DNA of 64,000 bases from assembly GCF_016863475.1 (NCBI RefSeq), contig NZ_BOOY01000001.1, positions 1 to 64,000 on the forward strand. Reading direction: 5' to 3'. The stretch is from Spirilliplanes yamanashiensis (GTDB taxonomy: Bacteria > Actinomycetota > Actinomycetes > Mycobacteriales > Micromonosporaceae). The translations under genes were made by a program, and so were the position numbers. Shown here in pieces: positions 26,047 through 34,454 of this stretch. The notes beneath the pieces were generated by a model. It saw only the letters and a program-made list of their open reading frames with translations, was not told the origin of the DNA and made no database searches. How positions within the stretch are numbered: position 1 is the stretch's first letter; the number at the start of each line of letters is the position of its first letter.

Positions 26047-26919
26047 ATGGCAGCGACGACGAAGTCGCGGTCGTCGAAGAACCCGACGGCCGGCAACGAC
26101 ACGCCGAACACCCCGGGGGTGCGCGAGAGCGACATCGCTGCGATGAAGGTCGACGCGCTGCGCAAGCGGCTGCGCGACCGCGGCGTGAAGGGCACCGCCG
26201 AGCTGAAGAAGCCCGAGCTGGTGAAGAAGCTCGTCAAGGAGCTGACGTCGGGCGGCGGCGGCGCGAAGAAGTCGACGAGCACGAAGGCCTCGACCACCAA
26301 GTCGCCCACCAAGTCGGCCACCAAGTCGGCCACCAAGTCGGCCACCAAGTCCTCGGCCAAGGCATCGGGCAGCAAGGCGTCCGGCAGCAAGGCGTCCGGC
26401 AGCAAGGCGCGGGTGCAGGCGACCGTCCCGGTGGAGGCCGGCGCGCCCGGCACGAAGGCGTCCCGCGCGAAGGAGACCGGCGGCAAGGCCCCGGCGAAGG
26501 GCCGCGGCAAGGTCGCCGTCAAGGGCTCCTCCGGCGGTGGCCGGAAGTCCACCCTGCGCACCGGCCCGGAGACGTCCGACTCGCTCAAGTACTCGCAGGA
26601 GATCCGCTCGACGGACGACCGGCCCGAGCGCGACGGCCGCAGCCTGGTCACCACCGACCACGAGGTCATCCGCCGGTGGGCGCAGGCCCGCAAGGCGGTG
26701 CCGGCCACGGTCGAGGGCACCGGCCCCGGCGACACCCTCGGCGTGCTGCGGTTCGACTTCCCCGGCTACGGCGGCGAGACGCTGCGCCACGTCGACTGGG
26801 TGGAGTGGCTGGAGACGTTCGACAAGCGGCGGCTCAACTTCATCTACCAGCAGAAGCTGTCCAACGGCCGGCGCAGCAACTTCTTCCAGCTGGAGAGCCC
26901 GGACCGCGAGGACGGCTGA
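26047..26919 (+). CDS. Basic SAP/Rho-N-like protein with low-complexity linker and conserved C-terminal domain
   Basis: A 290-residue protein in three parts. Residues about 20-60 (ESDIAAMKVDALRKRLRDRG, then TAELKKPELVKKLV) form a SAP/Rho-N-like helix-extended-helix motif expected to bind nucleic acid. Residues about 62-170 are lysine/serine/alanine repeats (KSAT and KASGS units). The last 90 (HEVIRRWAQARKAVPATVEG, then LRFDFPGYGGETLRHVDW and IYQQKLSNGRRSNFFQL) form a domain often mislabelled as glucan-branching enzyme in databases; it has none of that enzyme's catalytic motifs. A chromatin or stress role is inference. GGAAGGA precedes ATG 26047. Confidence 0.75.
   Translation: MAATTKSRSSKNPTAGNDTPNTPGVRESDIAAMKVDALRKRLRDRGVKGTAELKKPELVKKLVKELTSGGGGAKKSTSTKASTTKSPTKSATKSATKSATKSSAKASGSKASGSKASGSKARVQATVPVEAGAPGTKASRAKETGGKAPAKGRGKVAVKGSSGGGRKSTLRTGPETSDSLKYSQEIRSTDDRPERDGRSLVTTDHEVIRRWAQARKAVPATVEGTGPGDTLGVLRFDFPGYGGETLRHVDWVEWLETFDKRRLNFIYQQKLSNGRRSNFFQLESPDREDG
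26299..26409 (+). repeat. Two short tandem arrays inside the SAP/Rho-N-like gene
   Basis: A 12-base unit (AAGTCGGCCACC) occurs three to four times at 26299-26352, and a 15-base unit (AGCAAGGCGTCCGGC) about three times at 26362-26409. Both keep the frame and code for lysine-rich repeats, so copy number could vary without disruption. Confidence 0.85.
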
Positions 26920-27102
26920 CTGTGACGATGGAGACTCGATTTCGGGTTGTGGCCGCTGAGCTGCCACAACTACCGTGATCATCGATGTCCCGACCGGGGG
27001 TCCGTTCTGGGGAGTACGGGCCCGGTCCGGCCGGGGCACGGATGGGGACGGGTGGCATTCGAGGCCGTTGGGGGACGGCGCCACTCGACACCGGCGGTAA
27101 GT

Positions 27103-27136
27103 GCGGGCGGCGCTCATGGGGATGGGCGCCGCCCGC
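27103..27136 (-). terminator. Hairpin downstream of the GNAT gene
   Basis: GCGGGCGGCGC at 27103-27113 pairs with 27126-27136 (11 bp, 12-base loop), just beyond the stop of the leftward GNAT gene. The rest of 26920-27153 holds a separate 8-bp inverted repeat (GTTGTGGC/GCCACAAC, 26946-26970) and no convincing gene. Confidence 0.6.
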
Positions 27137-27153
27137 CCCGCGTCCGGGCCCGC

Positions 27154-28050
27154 TCAGGTCAGGTCGGTGAGGCAGGCGAACTGCCGGGCGACCGGCCGGT
27201 AGCCGAGCCGCTCGTTGATGGCCAGCATGGGCGCGTTCGACCCGTCGTTGGCCGTGTACGCGGTGACCACGCCCCGCGCGGCGGCCCGGTGCAGGGCGGT
27301 CGTCTTCGCCAGCAGGGCCAGGCCGCGGCCCCGGTGCGCGGGCAGGGTGGCCGTCATGTCCGACCACATGCGGTCGCCGTCGACGGTGACCAGCGAGAAC
27401 GCGGCCACCGAGGCGCCGGCCAGCGCGGCGGTGCTCGCGCCGGTGTCCAGGCCCGGGTCATCCCACACGTCGTGCCGCCAGGTGTCGAAGGTGAGCGCGT
27501 CCGGGGGCGCGTCGTCGGGTTCGTCGGCGGCTCCGGCGGCCTCGGCCGCGTACATGAGCCTCGGGCCGACCTCGGCGGCGGTGACCAGCCGGATGCCGGG
27601 CGGGACCGGCGGCGGGCCGGGGGCGGCGCGCAGGTCCAGCGCCGCGTAGCGGATCTCGCGGCCGGGGGTGAAGCCGCGGGCCCGGGCGAAGTCGAGGCCC
27701 TCGGGCGGCGCGACGGCCCGCACCCGGCGGGCGCCGACGGCGCGCAGGTGCGCGCGGGCCGCCTCGTACAGGGCGGCGCCCGCGCCGCGGCCCCGGTGGC
27801 CGGGGTGGACGTGCAGCAGGGACAGGTCGCCGGCGCCCGCGTCGGCGGTGCGCACGTTGCGCTTCGCGGCGACCCAGCCGACGACGCGGCCGGCGTCCTC
27901 GGCGACGAACGCGGCCTGCCGCTCGGCGGGCAGCGGGTGCTCGATCAGCCGCCGGGTCGCGGCGACCCCGCGGACCAGGTACGGGTACACGAGCCGGCGC
28001 AGCTCCACCACGGCGGGCGCGTCGTCGGCGGTGGCGGCACGGATCCTCAC
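27154..28050 (-). CDS. Tandem GNAT-domain N-acetyltransferase
   Basis: A 298-residue protein with two GNAT folds. The first has LLHVHPGHRGRGAGAALYEA (acetyl-CoA motif A) at about 93-112; the second has ATLPAHRGRGLALLAKTTAL near 235-254 and the ending NAPMLAINERLGYRPVARQF. The layout resembles mycothiol-synthase-like tandem GNATs, but the gene context is an MFS efflux operon, so acetylation of an exported or toxic small molecule is as likely. GTG 28050 overlaps the stop of the upstream MFS gene (GTGA). Confidence 0.82.
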   Translation of the reverse strand: MRIRAATADDAPAVVELRRLVYPYLVRGVAATRRLIEHPLPAERQAAFVAEDAGRVVGWVAAKRNVRTADAGAGDLSLLHVHPGHRGRGAGAALYEAARAHLRAVGARRVRAVAPPEGLDFARARGFTPGREIRYAALDLRAAPGPPPVPPGIRLVTAAEVGPRLMYAAEAAGAADEPDDAPPDALTFDTWRHDVWDDPGLDTGASTAALAGASVAAFSLVTVDGDRMWSDMTATLPAHRGRGLALLAKTTALHRAAARGVVTAYTANDGSNAPMLAINERLGYRPVARQFACLTDLT

Positions 28051-29264
28051 CGCACCATCGTGCCGGTGCGCTCGGCGGTGGCGGCGACGCGCCGCGCGCG
28101 GGCGGGGCCCGCCCACAGTTGCCCGGCCGCCGCGGCTGCCCCGGCGAGGCCGACCAGCAGCCAGTGCGCGCCGCCGAGGTGCTGGAGGCTGACGCCGCCC
28201 AGCGCCGGGGCGACGAACCCGGCCGCGGGCCACACCAGGTAGAAGACGGCCTGGTAGCGGCCGCGCAGCAGGGCCGGCGCCAGCTCGGAGTTGATCTCGG
28301 CGTTGGGCGGGGCGGCGATCATCGCGCCGAGGGTCCACACGACGGCGCAGAGCAGGTACGCCCACAGCGCGTCCGCCCCGGCGAGCGCCGCGTAGCCGAG
28401 CGCGAACACGGCCATCGACAGCGCCAGCACGCGGGCCTTGTCCCGGCCGTCGATGAGCCGCGGGACGAACAGCTGGCCCGCGACGATGAGCGCGCCGGTG
28501 ACCGCGACGACGAGCCCGTAGGCCGACGCGCCGAGCCCGTCGGCGGCCATCGCCAGCGGCAGGATCGTGCTGTTCTGCATGTTCAGCAGGGCCTGGACGA
28601 ACGTGAGCAGGACGAATACCAGGAACACCCCGTCGCGCAGCGGGGTGAGCATGCTGCCGGCCGCGCGGGCGTCGGCGTGCGCGGGCCGGGTCTCGGGCAC
28701 CTTCCAGGCGATGATCGCCGTGGTGAGGGCGGTGGCGGCGGCGTCGACCAGGAACAGCGCCAGGAAGCTCTGCTCGGCCAGCAGGCCCGCCAGCAGGGAG
28801 GCGCCCGCCATGCCCAGGTTGAACGCCCAGAACTGCAGATTGAACGCCCGCGAGCGGCGGTCCGCCGGGGTCACGTCGATGATGGCGGCGACGAACGCCG
28901 GGCCGGGCATCGAGTGGGCCAGGCCCAGCAGCGCCACCAGCGCGGCGATCACCCCGAGGTGGGTGCTGACCGCGAGCGCGACGAGCACGGCGGCGGCGGC
29001 CGCGTGCGCGGCGAGCAGGGTGCGCCGGCGGCCCCACCGGTCGGTGAGGACGCCGCCGAGCAGGGTGCCGGCGACGCCGCCGACGCCGTACATGCCGACG
29101 ACCAGGCCCGCGCGGGCCGGCGACGCGTCGCGCGCCTCGGTCAGGTAGAGCGACAGGAACAGCACGGCGAACGCGCCCAGCCGGTTGATGAGCAGCCCGG
29201 CCCACAGGTACCAGTAGGTGGCGGGCAGCCCGCCCGCGGCGTCGCGCAGCCAGCGGCCGGTCAC
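28047..29264 (-). CDS. MFS exporter, second copy of a tandem pair
   Basis: A 405-residue major facilitator protein with about twelve hydrophobic segments. It opens LPATYWYLWAGLLINRLGAF, followed by GGVLTDRWGRRRTLL, the A-type loop motif between helices 2 and 3, and later has PRLIDGRDKARVLAL and LLRGRYQAVFYL. It is clearly paralogous to the gene upstream. The GTG start overlaps the upstream stop (GTGA), and its own stop overlaps the GNAT start, so all three are one coupled operon. Probable proton-driven drug or metabolite export; substrate unknown. Confidence 0.88.
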   Translation of the reverse strand: MTGRWLRDAAGGLPATYWYLWAGLLINRLGAFAVLFLSLYLTEARDASPARAGLVVGMYGVGGVAGTLLGGVLTDRWGRRRTLLAAHAAAAAVLVALAVSTHLGVIAALVALLGLAHSMPGPAFVAAIIDVTPADRRSRAFNLQFWAFNLGMAGASLLAGLLAEQSFLALFLVDAAATALTTAIIAWKVPETRPAHADARAAGSMLTPLRDGVFLVFVLLTFVQALLNMQNSTILPLAMAADGLGASAYGLVVAVTGALIVAGQLFVPRLIDGRDKARVLALSMAVFALGYAALAGADALWAYLLCAVVWTLGAMIAAPPNAEINSELAPALLRGRYQAVFYLVWPAAGFVAPALGGVSLQHLGGAHWLLVGLAGAAAAAGQLWAGPARARRVAATAERTGTMVR

Positions 29265-30565
29265 GTGCGCTCCACGGCGGGCGCCGGGTCGACGGCCTGC
29301 TCGGCGGGCTCCGGCGGCGGCAGGGGCGCGGGCTCCGGGCGTACCGCCGGGGTGGCCGCCCGCTCGGCGGCGCGCAACGCGGCCGCGCGGCGCTCGCGCG
29401 ACGGGCCCGACCCGAGCTGCCCGGCCGCGACCAGCACGCCGACCGCGCCCACCCCCAGCCACAGCACGGTGTCGCCGAGGTGCTCCTGGGTGGCGCCGCC
29501 GAGCACGGGCGCGAGCGCGGCGGCGGCCGACCAGGTCAGCGACAGCGTGCCCTGGTAGCGGCCGCGCAGGGCGCTGGGCGACAGCTCGGCGATGAGCGCG
29601 GAGTTCGACGGCGACTGGAGCATCTCGCCGACGGTCCAGATCAGCACGGAGACGGCGAACACCCAGACGACGTCGGCGGCGGCGGTCAGCGCGAAGCCGG
29701 CCGCCATGATCACCGACGCGAGGGCGAGGACCCGGGACCGGTCGCGGCCCTCGATGAGGCGCGGCACGAACAGCTGGCCGCTGACGATGAGCACCCCGTT
29801 GAGCGCGATGACCAGCCCGAACGTGGCCGGGGACAGCCCGTCGGCGCTCATCGCGATCGGCAGCGTGGACAGGTGCTGCATGATCATCAGCGCGCCGAGG
29901 AGGTTGAGCGCCAGGAAGATCAGGTACACCCGGTCGCGCAGCACGGCGCCCAGGCCTGGGCCGCGCCCGGTGCGGGGCGCCGCGGCCGGGCGGGTCTCCG
30001 GCACCCGCAGGAACACGATGACCGCCGTGACCAGGGTGGTGCCCGCGTCGATGGCGAACAGCAGCAGGTAGTCGACCTCGGCGACCAGCCCGGCCAGCAC
30101 CGCGGAGAACGCGAAGCCCAGGTTGATCGCCCAGTAGTTGAGGGAGAACGCGCGCACCCGGTCGCGCTCGGGCACGACGTCGACCATCATCGCGCCGAAC
30201 GCCGGCCGGGCGCCCTCGGCGAACATGCCGAGCAGCAGCGCCCCCGCCGCCAGCGCCCAGAAGTCGCGGGCCAGGCCGACGGCCAGCATCATCGTGACCG
30301 TGCCCAGGTGGGCGGTGAGCAGCGTGGGCCGCCGCCCCCACCGGTCGGCGAGCACCCCGCCGGCCAGGGTGCCGACCGCGCCGCCGACGCCCCACAGGCC
30401 GATGACCAGGCCTGCGCGGCTCTGCGAGAACCCGCGCTCCTGGGTCAGGTAGATGGCGAGGAACACCAGCACGAACGCGCCGAGCCGGTTGACCAGCGTG
30501 CCCGTCCACAGGTACCAGAACGTGGCCGGCAGCCCGCCGGTGGTCCGCCGCAACCAGCCGCGCAC
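29261..30565 (-). CDS. MFS exporter, first copy of a tandem pair
   Basis: A 434-residue major facilitator protein: [35 protein letters not shown] loop motif, [15 protein letters not shown] and [12 protein letters not shown], aligned block by block with the downstream paralogue. The C-terminus adds about 45 proline/alanine/glutamate-rich cytoplasmic residues absent from the other copy. GTG 30565 is chosen because it has a GGGGGG ribosome site and aligns with the paralogue start; GTG 30595 is in frame and would add ten residues. A -10-like TAGCGT lies upstream on the minus strand near 30616. Confidence 0.88.
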   Translation of the reverse strand: MRGWLRRTTGGLPATFWYLWTGTLVNRLGAFVLVFLAIYLTQERGFSQSRAGLVIGLWGVGGAVGTLAGGVLADRWGRRPTLLTAHLGTVTMMLAVGLARDFWALAAGALLLGMFAEGARPAFGAMMVDVVPERDRVRAFSLNYWAINLGFAFSAVLAGLVAEVDYLLLFAIDAGTTLVTAVIVFLRVPETRPAAAPRTGRGPGLGAVLRDRVYLIFLALNLLGALMIMQHLSTLPIAMSADGLSPATFGLVIALNGVLIVSGQLFVPRLIEGRDRSRVLALASVIMAAGFALTAAADVVWVFAVSVLIWTVGEMLQSPSNSALIAELSPSALRGRYQGTLSLTWSAAAALAPVLGGATQEHLGDTVLWLGVGAVGVLVAAGQLGSGPSRERRAAALRAAERAATPAVRPEPAPLPPPEPAEQAVDPAPAVERT

Positions 30566-30681
30566 GTCCGACCCCCCAGGTAATGAGCTGTCCACCGACC
30601 CCGGCTTACACGCTAGTGACCGGCGTCCCCGGCTTCCACGTGGTTATCGCCACCCGGCGCGTCCCGCAGTGCGGGCTGCGG

Positions 30682-30696
30682 CAGGATGAACGCATG
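30682..30696 (+). promoter_or_regulatory. Leaderless -10 motif of gpmA
   Basis: CAGGAT at 30682-30687, then six bases to ATG 30694. Confidence 0.5.
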
Positions 30697-31443
30697 ACTG
30701 TGGGGACCTTGGTGCTGCTCCGGCACGGCGAGAGCGAGTGGAACGCGAAGAACCTCTTCACCGGCTGGGTCGACGTCGACCTGACGGAGAAGGGCGTGGC
30801 CGAGGCCCGCCGCGGCGGGGAGCTCATGAAGGAGCACGGCCTGCTGCCCGACGTGGTGCACACCAGCGTGCTGCGCCGCGCCATCCGCACCAGCGAGCTG
30901 GCGCTGCACGCGGCGGACCGGCACTGGATCGCGGTGCGGCGGCACTGGCGGCTCAACGAGCGCCACTACGGCGCGCTGCAGGGCAAGAACAAGAAGCAGA
31001 CCCTGGAGGAGTACGGCGAGGAGCAGTTCATGCTCTGGCGCCGCTCGTACGACACCCCGCCGCCGGCGATCGACCCGAAGGACGAGTGGTCCCAGGTCGG
31101 CGACCCGCGCTACGCGGACCTGCCGCCCGAGCTGGCCCCGCTCACCGAGTGCCTGAAGGACGTGCTGGAGCGGGCCCTGCCGTACTGGTACGACCAGATC
31201 GTGCCCGACCTGCTCGTGGGCCGGACCGTGCTGGTCGCGGCGCACGGCAACTCGCTGCGCGCCATCGTGAAGCACCTCGACCAGATCTCGGACGAGGCCA
31301 TCGCGAAGCTGAACATCCCGACGGGCATCCCGCTGCGCTACGACCTGGACGCCGAGCTGCGCCCGGTCACCGCGGGCGGCCTGTACCTCGACCCGGACGC
31401 GGCCCGCGACGCCGCCGCCGCGGTCGCCAACCAGGGCCGCTGA
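30694..31443 (+). CDS. gpmA: 2,3-bisphosphoglycerate-dependent phosphoglycerate mutase
   Basis: A 249-residue glycolytic enzyme that interconverts 3- and 2-phosphoglycerate in the cytoplasm. [20 protein letters not shown] holds the phospho-histidine (about residue 11), [15 protein letters not shown] and [10 protein letters not shown] are family signatures, and [12 protein letters not shown] carries the second catalytic His. The length equals the usual 249. It stands between mshA-ybjN and senX3-regX3 in the conserved actinobacterial order. The gene ends at a long hairpin that includes its stop codon. Confidence 0.97.
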   Translation: MTVGTLVLLRHGESEWNAKNLFTGWVDVDLTEKGVAEARRGGELMKEHGLLPDVVHTSVLRRAIRTSELALHAADRHWIAVRRHWRLNERHYGALQGKNKKQTLEEYGEEQFMLWRRSYDTPPPAIDPKDEWSQVGDPRYADLPPELAPLTECLKDVLERALPYWYDQIVPDLLVGRTVLVAAHGNSLRAIVKHLDQISDEAIAKLNIPTGIPLRYDLDAELRPVTAGGLYLDPDAARDAAAAVANQGR

Positions 31444-31492
31444 CGCACCGGCGCCGGGCGGGGGCCGCGCGCCCCCGCCCGGCGCCGCGTCA
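31441..31492. terminator. Long bidirectional terminator spanning both stop codons
   Basis: A perfect 16-bp stem (31450-31465 with 31471-31486) is extended, after a three-base bulge on one side, by TGACGC/GCGTCA (31441-31446 with 31487-31492). The outer arms include the gpmA stop and the stop of the convergent gene. Confidence 0.8.
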
Positions 31493-32374
31493 GCCGCCGA
31501 CCCGGACGGTCACCTCGCCCGCCACCGTCATCCGGCCGTCGGGCCACACGGCCCGCCACCCGAGCCGGTGGTCGCCGGGGTTCGCGTCCGGCGGCACGGC
31601 CAGCCGCATCGTGTACGTCCGGGCCAGCCACCGGCAGCCGAGCTGCCGCCATGCGCCGGCGCCGTCGAACTGCGCGAGGTAGACGGGGCACTCGTCGAGG
31701 CCCCGGTCGAAGGTGACCGTGTACTCGGCCGTCCCGCCGGCGCGGACCTGCGGGGGCGCGGCCACGGTCACCCGGGCCGGCCCGCCGACCACCGGCGGCA
31801 CGACGTGCCAGTCACTGACGGACGCCGGGCACCCCTCGGACACCGGCAGGCCGTCCATCGGCAGCTCGGCGCCGCCGATCACCAGCCGGGGCGCGGTCAG
31901 CGCCGGCCCGGTCGCCGGGCAGTCCCGGGCCTCCACCACCACGCGGGCCGCCTCGCCCGGCTCCACCGTTGCCGGGTACTGCTCCAGCTCGCTGCGGCCC
32001 CGCACCGCCGGGACGGTGCGCACCGCGGCGCCCGCCCCGGCCACCAGGGCCGGGCGGCCGGCCAGCGTGCAGCGCCGCGGGCCGGTGTTCACGGTGTGCC
32101 AGGCGCCGCCGCCGTCGGTGCGCAGCGGGCCGAGCCGGGCGGGGTCGCAGGGCGGCGCGGGCGGCAGGGGCGCCCGCCGGAGCAGCGGCGGGACGCTGGC
32201 CGCCGGGTCGTCCGCCCACGGCACCGGGCCGGCGACGGGCATGCCGAAGCCGTCCGGGCGGGCGGCCGAGGCGGCGGCGAGCGCGGCCGCCACCAGGGCC
32301 GCGGCCGCGACGACGGCGCCGCGCCGGCGCCGGCTCAGGGGCGGCCGGGTGTCGTCGCCGTCCGGATGATCCAC
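31490..32374 (-). CDS. Membrane-anchored or exported protein of unknown function (DUF4232-like segment)
   Basis: A 294-residue protein with a charged N-terminus, a single hydrophobic segment (RGAVVAAAALVAAALAAASA, about 19-38), then an extracytoplasmic beta-rich part. GGAWHTVNTGPRRCTLAGRP near 86-105 and the following ATVEPGEAARVVVEARDC resemble DUF4232-type exported sandwiches; the last 90 residues (YTVTFDRGLDECPVYLAQFD) look like a second sandwich. Several Cys suggest disulfides. The function is not known. It runs opposite to gpmA. Confidence 0.65.
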   Translation of the reverse strand: MDHPDGDDTRPPLSRRRRGAVVAAAALVAAALAAASAARPDGFGMPVAGPVPWADDPAASVPPLLRRAPLPPAPPCDPARLGPLRTDGGGAWHTVNTGPRRCTLAGRPALVAGAGAAVRTVPAVRGRSELEQYPATVEPGEAARVVVEARDCPATGPALTAPRLVIGGAELPMDGLPVSEGCPASVSDWHVVPPVVGGPARVTVAAPPQVRAGGTAEYTVTFDRGLDECPVYLAQFDGAGAWRQLGCRWLARTYTMRLAVPPDANPGDHRLGWRAVWPDGRMTVAGEVTVRVGG

Positions 32375-32411
32375 GCGCCCAGCATGGCGCAGCGGCTCAG
32401 GACGCCGGCGG

Positions 32412-33056
32412 TCAGCCGACGGGCTCGCCGGTGATCAGGTAGATGACCTGCTGGCCCGAGTTGACGGCGTGGTCGGCGTAGCGCTCGTAGAAGCGGCCCA
32501 GCAGGGCGCCGTCGATCGCGGTCTCGGCGCCGTACGGCCAGTCGTCGCTGAGCAGCACCTTGAACAGGGCGCGCTCGAGGTCGTCCATGATGTCGTCCTC
32601 GGTCTCCAGCTCCTTGGCGCCCTCGACCGAGGGTTCCGCCAGCACGCCGGTGATCTTCTCGGCCATCCGGTCGGCGACCTCGGACATCTGCTTGAAGACG
32701 GGGCGCAACTCGGCCGGGACGGCGGGGGAGGGGTGCCGGCGCAGGGAGGTCTTCGCCACGTGCTCGGCGAGGTCGCCCATCCGCTCCAGGTCGGCGGAGA
32801 TGTGCAGCGCCGCCACGACGGCGCGCAGGTCGCTGGCCACGGGGGCCTGGCGGGCGATGATGTCGCACACCTTCTGCTCGACCTGCCGGTACAGGTGGTT
32901 GATCTCGACGTCGCGTTCCACGACCAGCTCGGCGGCGTCGCGGTCGGCCTTCAGCAGCGCGGACGTCGCCTTGCGCATCGCGGCGCGGACGCCCTCGGCC
33001 ATGGTCACCAGCAGACGGCTGAGCTCGGTGAGCTCGGCCTGGAACTCTTCACGCAT
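32412..33056 (-). CDS. phoU: Phosphate transport accessory regulator PhoU
   Basis: A 214-residue all-helical protein with two PhoU repeats: residues near 46-110 (AAELVVERDVEINHLYRQVE, then ASDLRAVVAALHISADLERM) and near 165-214 (DWPYGAETAIDGALLGRFYE, then RYADHAVNSGQQVIYLITGE). PhoU links phosphate transporter state to the sensor kinase, here the divergent SenX3. TACGGT lies seven bases before ATG 33056. The divergent region holds GTGAAC repeats that may be RegX3/PhoP-type boxes. Confidence 0.94.
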   Translation of the reverse strand: MREEFQAELTELSRLLVTMAEGVRAAMRKATSALLKADRDAAELVVERDVEINHLYRQVEQKVCDIIARQAPVASDLRAVVAALHISADLERMGDLAEHVAKTSLRRHPSPAVPAELRPVFKQMSEVADRMAEKITGVLAEPSVEGAKELETEDDIMDDLERALFKVLLSDDWPYGAETAIDGALLGRFYERYADHAVNSGQQVIYLITGEPVG

Positions 33057-33063
33057 GGTCCTC

Positions 33064-33069
33064 ACCGTA
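33064..33069 (-). promoter_or_regulatory. Leaderless -10 motif of phoU
   Basis: Minus-strand TACGGT, seven bases before ATG 33056. Confidence 0.5.
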
Positions 33070-33090
33070 GGTCGGGGCGGCGGCGGGCGC

Positions 33091-33128
33091 GTGAACGGCG
33101 ATGAACGAGGCCGGGCCGGATGGTGAAC
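33091..33128. promoter_or_regulatory. PHO-box-like repeats between phoU and senX3
   Basis: GTGAAC at 33091-33096, ATGAAC at 33101-33106 and GTGAAC at 33123-33128 read on the minus strand as GTTCAC, GTTCAT and GTTCAC. Streptomyces PhoP and mycobacterial RegX3 recognise GTTCAC-type direct repeats at about 11-base period; here the spacings are 10 and 22. They lie between both promoters. Confidence 0.42.
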
Positions 33129-33188
33129 AGTGCGGAAAGCGCGCCCGGAAAGTCCTTTTCTCTGATCCGCCCGGGTAAACAATGCCCC

Positions 33189-33203
33189 TACGATCGCAGC
33201 GTG
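33189..33203 (+). promoter_or_regulatory. Leaderless -10 motif of senX3
   Basis: TACGAT at 33189-33194, then six bases to GTG 33201. Confidence 0.5.
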
Positions 33204-34454
33204 GAATGGGTGGTCGGCGCCGGCCTCGTCCTCGCCGGCGCTCTGGCTGGAGTCGCGGCGGGGCTGTTCGTCGTCCGCCGGCGAGCCGGCGCCGAGGGGA
33301 GGCACGTCATCGGGACGGAGCAGGACGGCGGGGTCCTGAAGGGGCTCGGCCGCAAGAGTCTCGACTCGCTGCGCGTGGGCGTGGTCGTCCTGGACGGCTC
33401 GGACCACCCGGTGCTGGTCAACCCGGCCGCCCGGGCGATGGGCCTGCTGCGCTCCGGTGGGGCGCCCGGCACGATCGCCGCGCACCCCATCCTGCGCACG
33501 CTGGCCGGGCAGGTGCGGCGCACGGGCGTGCGCCGCGAGGTCGAGCTCGACATGCCGCGCGGCCGCGCCGGGGCCGCCCCGGCCCCGCTGGGCCTGCACC
33601 TGCGCGCGGTGGCGCTGGCCGCCGGGCACGTCGCCGTGGAGGCCGCGGACGTCACCGAGTCGCACCGGCTCGCCCGGGTGCGCCGCGACTTCGTCGCCAA
33701 CGTCAGCCACGAGCTGAAGACCCCCATCGGGGCGCTGCAGCTGCTGTCCGAGGCGCTGCTCGACGCCACCGAGCTGGCCGGCGACGGCGCGGCCGAGCCG
33801 AACGAGGACCTGGTGGCGGCCCGCCGCTTCGCCGAGCGCATCCACCACGAGTCGCACCGCATGGGCCGGCTGGTCAGCGAGCTGCTGGAGCTGTCCCGGC
33901 TGCAGGGCGCCGAGCCGCTGCCGACGCCCGAGCCGGTCTCCCTCGACTGGGTCATCGCCGAGGTCGTCGACCGCACCCGCACCACCGCCTCGGCGAAGAA
34001 CATCGACGTCACGTACGAGGGCCCGAAGGGGGCCACCGTGTGGGGCACCGACAGCCAGGTCGCCACGGCCGTGTCCAACCTGGTCGAGAACGCCGTCGCG
34101 TACTCGCCCGAGGGCACCACCGTGCGGCTCACGGTCCGGCAGGCCGACGAGTGGGTCGACATCGACGTCACCGACCAGGGCATCGGCATCAGCCCGCAGG
34201 ACCTCGACCGCATCTTCGAGCGCTTCTACCGCGCCGACCAGGCCCGCTCCCGCGCCACCGGCGGCACGGGGCTGGGGCTCGCCATCGTCAAGCACATCGC
34301 CACCAACCACGGTGGCCGGGTCGACGTGTCCAGCGTGCTGGGCGGCGGCTCGACGTTCACCCTGCGGCTCCCGGCGCAACCGCTGGAGGCGCCGCTCCCG
34401 CTCCCGCCGGCGCTCGCGCCCGAGGCGGCGGAAGTACCCGGAAGGAACAGCTAG
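33201..34454 (+). CDS. senX3: Phosphate-responsive sensor histidine kinase
   Basis: A 417-residue kinase with one N-terminal membrane segment (VVGAGLVLAGALAGVAAGLF), a PAS-like region (about 55-160), the HisKA box FVANVSHELKTPIGALQLLS with phospho-His near 170, and HATPase motifs NLVENAVAYS, DQGIGIS and GTGLGLAIVKHIA. SenX3 phosphorylates RegX3 under phosphate limitation, with PhoU as a likely brake. GTG 33201 follows a leaderless motif; a GTG at 33123 is in frame but lies in the repeat region. The stop overlaps the regX3 start by one base. Confidence 0.95.
   Translation: MEWVVGAGLVLAGALAGVAAGLFVVRRRAGAEGRHVIGTEQDGGVLKGLGRKSLDSLRVGVVVLDGSDHPVLVNPAARAMGLLRSGGAPGTIAAHPILRTLAGQVRRTGVRREVELDMPRGRAGAAPAPLGLHLRAVALAAGHVAVEAADVTESHRLARVRRDFVANVSHELKTPIGALQLLSEALLDATELAGDGAAEPNEDLVAARRFAERIHHESHRMGRLVSELLELSRLQGAEPLPTPEPVSLDWVIAEVVDRTRTTASAKNIDVTYEGPKGATVWGTDSQVATAVSNLVENAVAYSPEGTTVRLTVRQADEWVDIDVTDQGIGISPQDLDRIFERFYRADQARSRATGGTGLGLAIVKHIATNHGGRVDVSSVLGGGSTFTLRLPAQPLEAPLPLPPALAPEAAEVPGRNS

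Noticed and set aside
26985-27170. A 61-codon plus-strand frame with a TACCGT hexamer eight bases before its ATG
   Set aside because: Its codons lack the third-position GC bias of the genome, the peptide is Gly/Pro/Arg-rich, it overlaps the GNAT gene, and the hexamer spacing is outside the 5-7 range.
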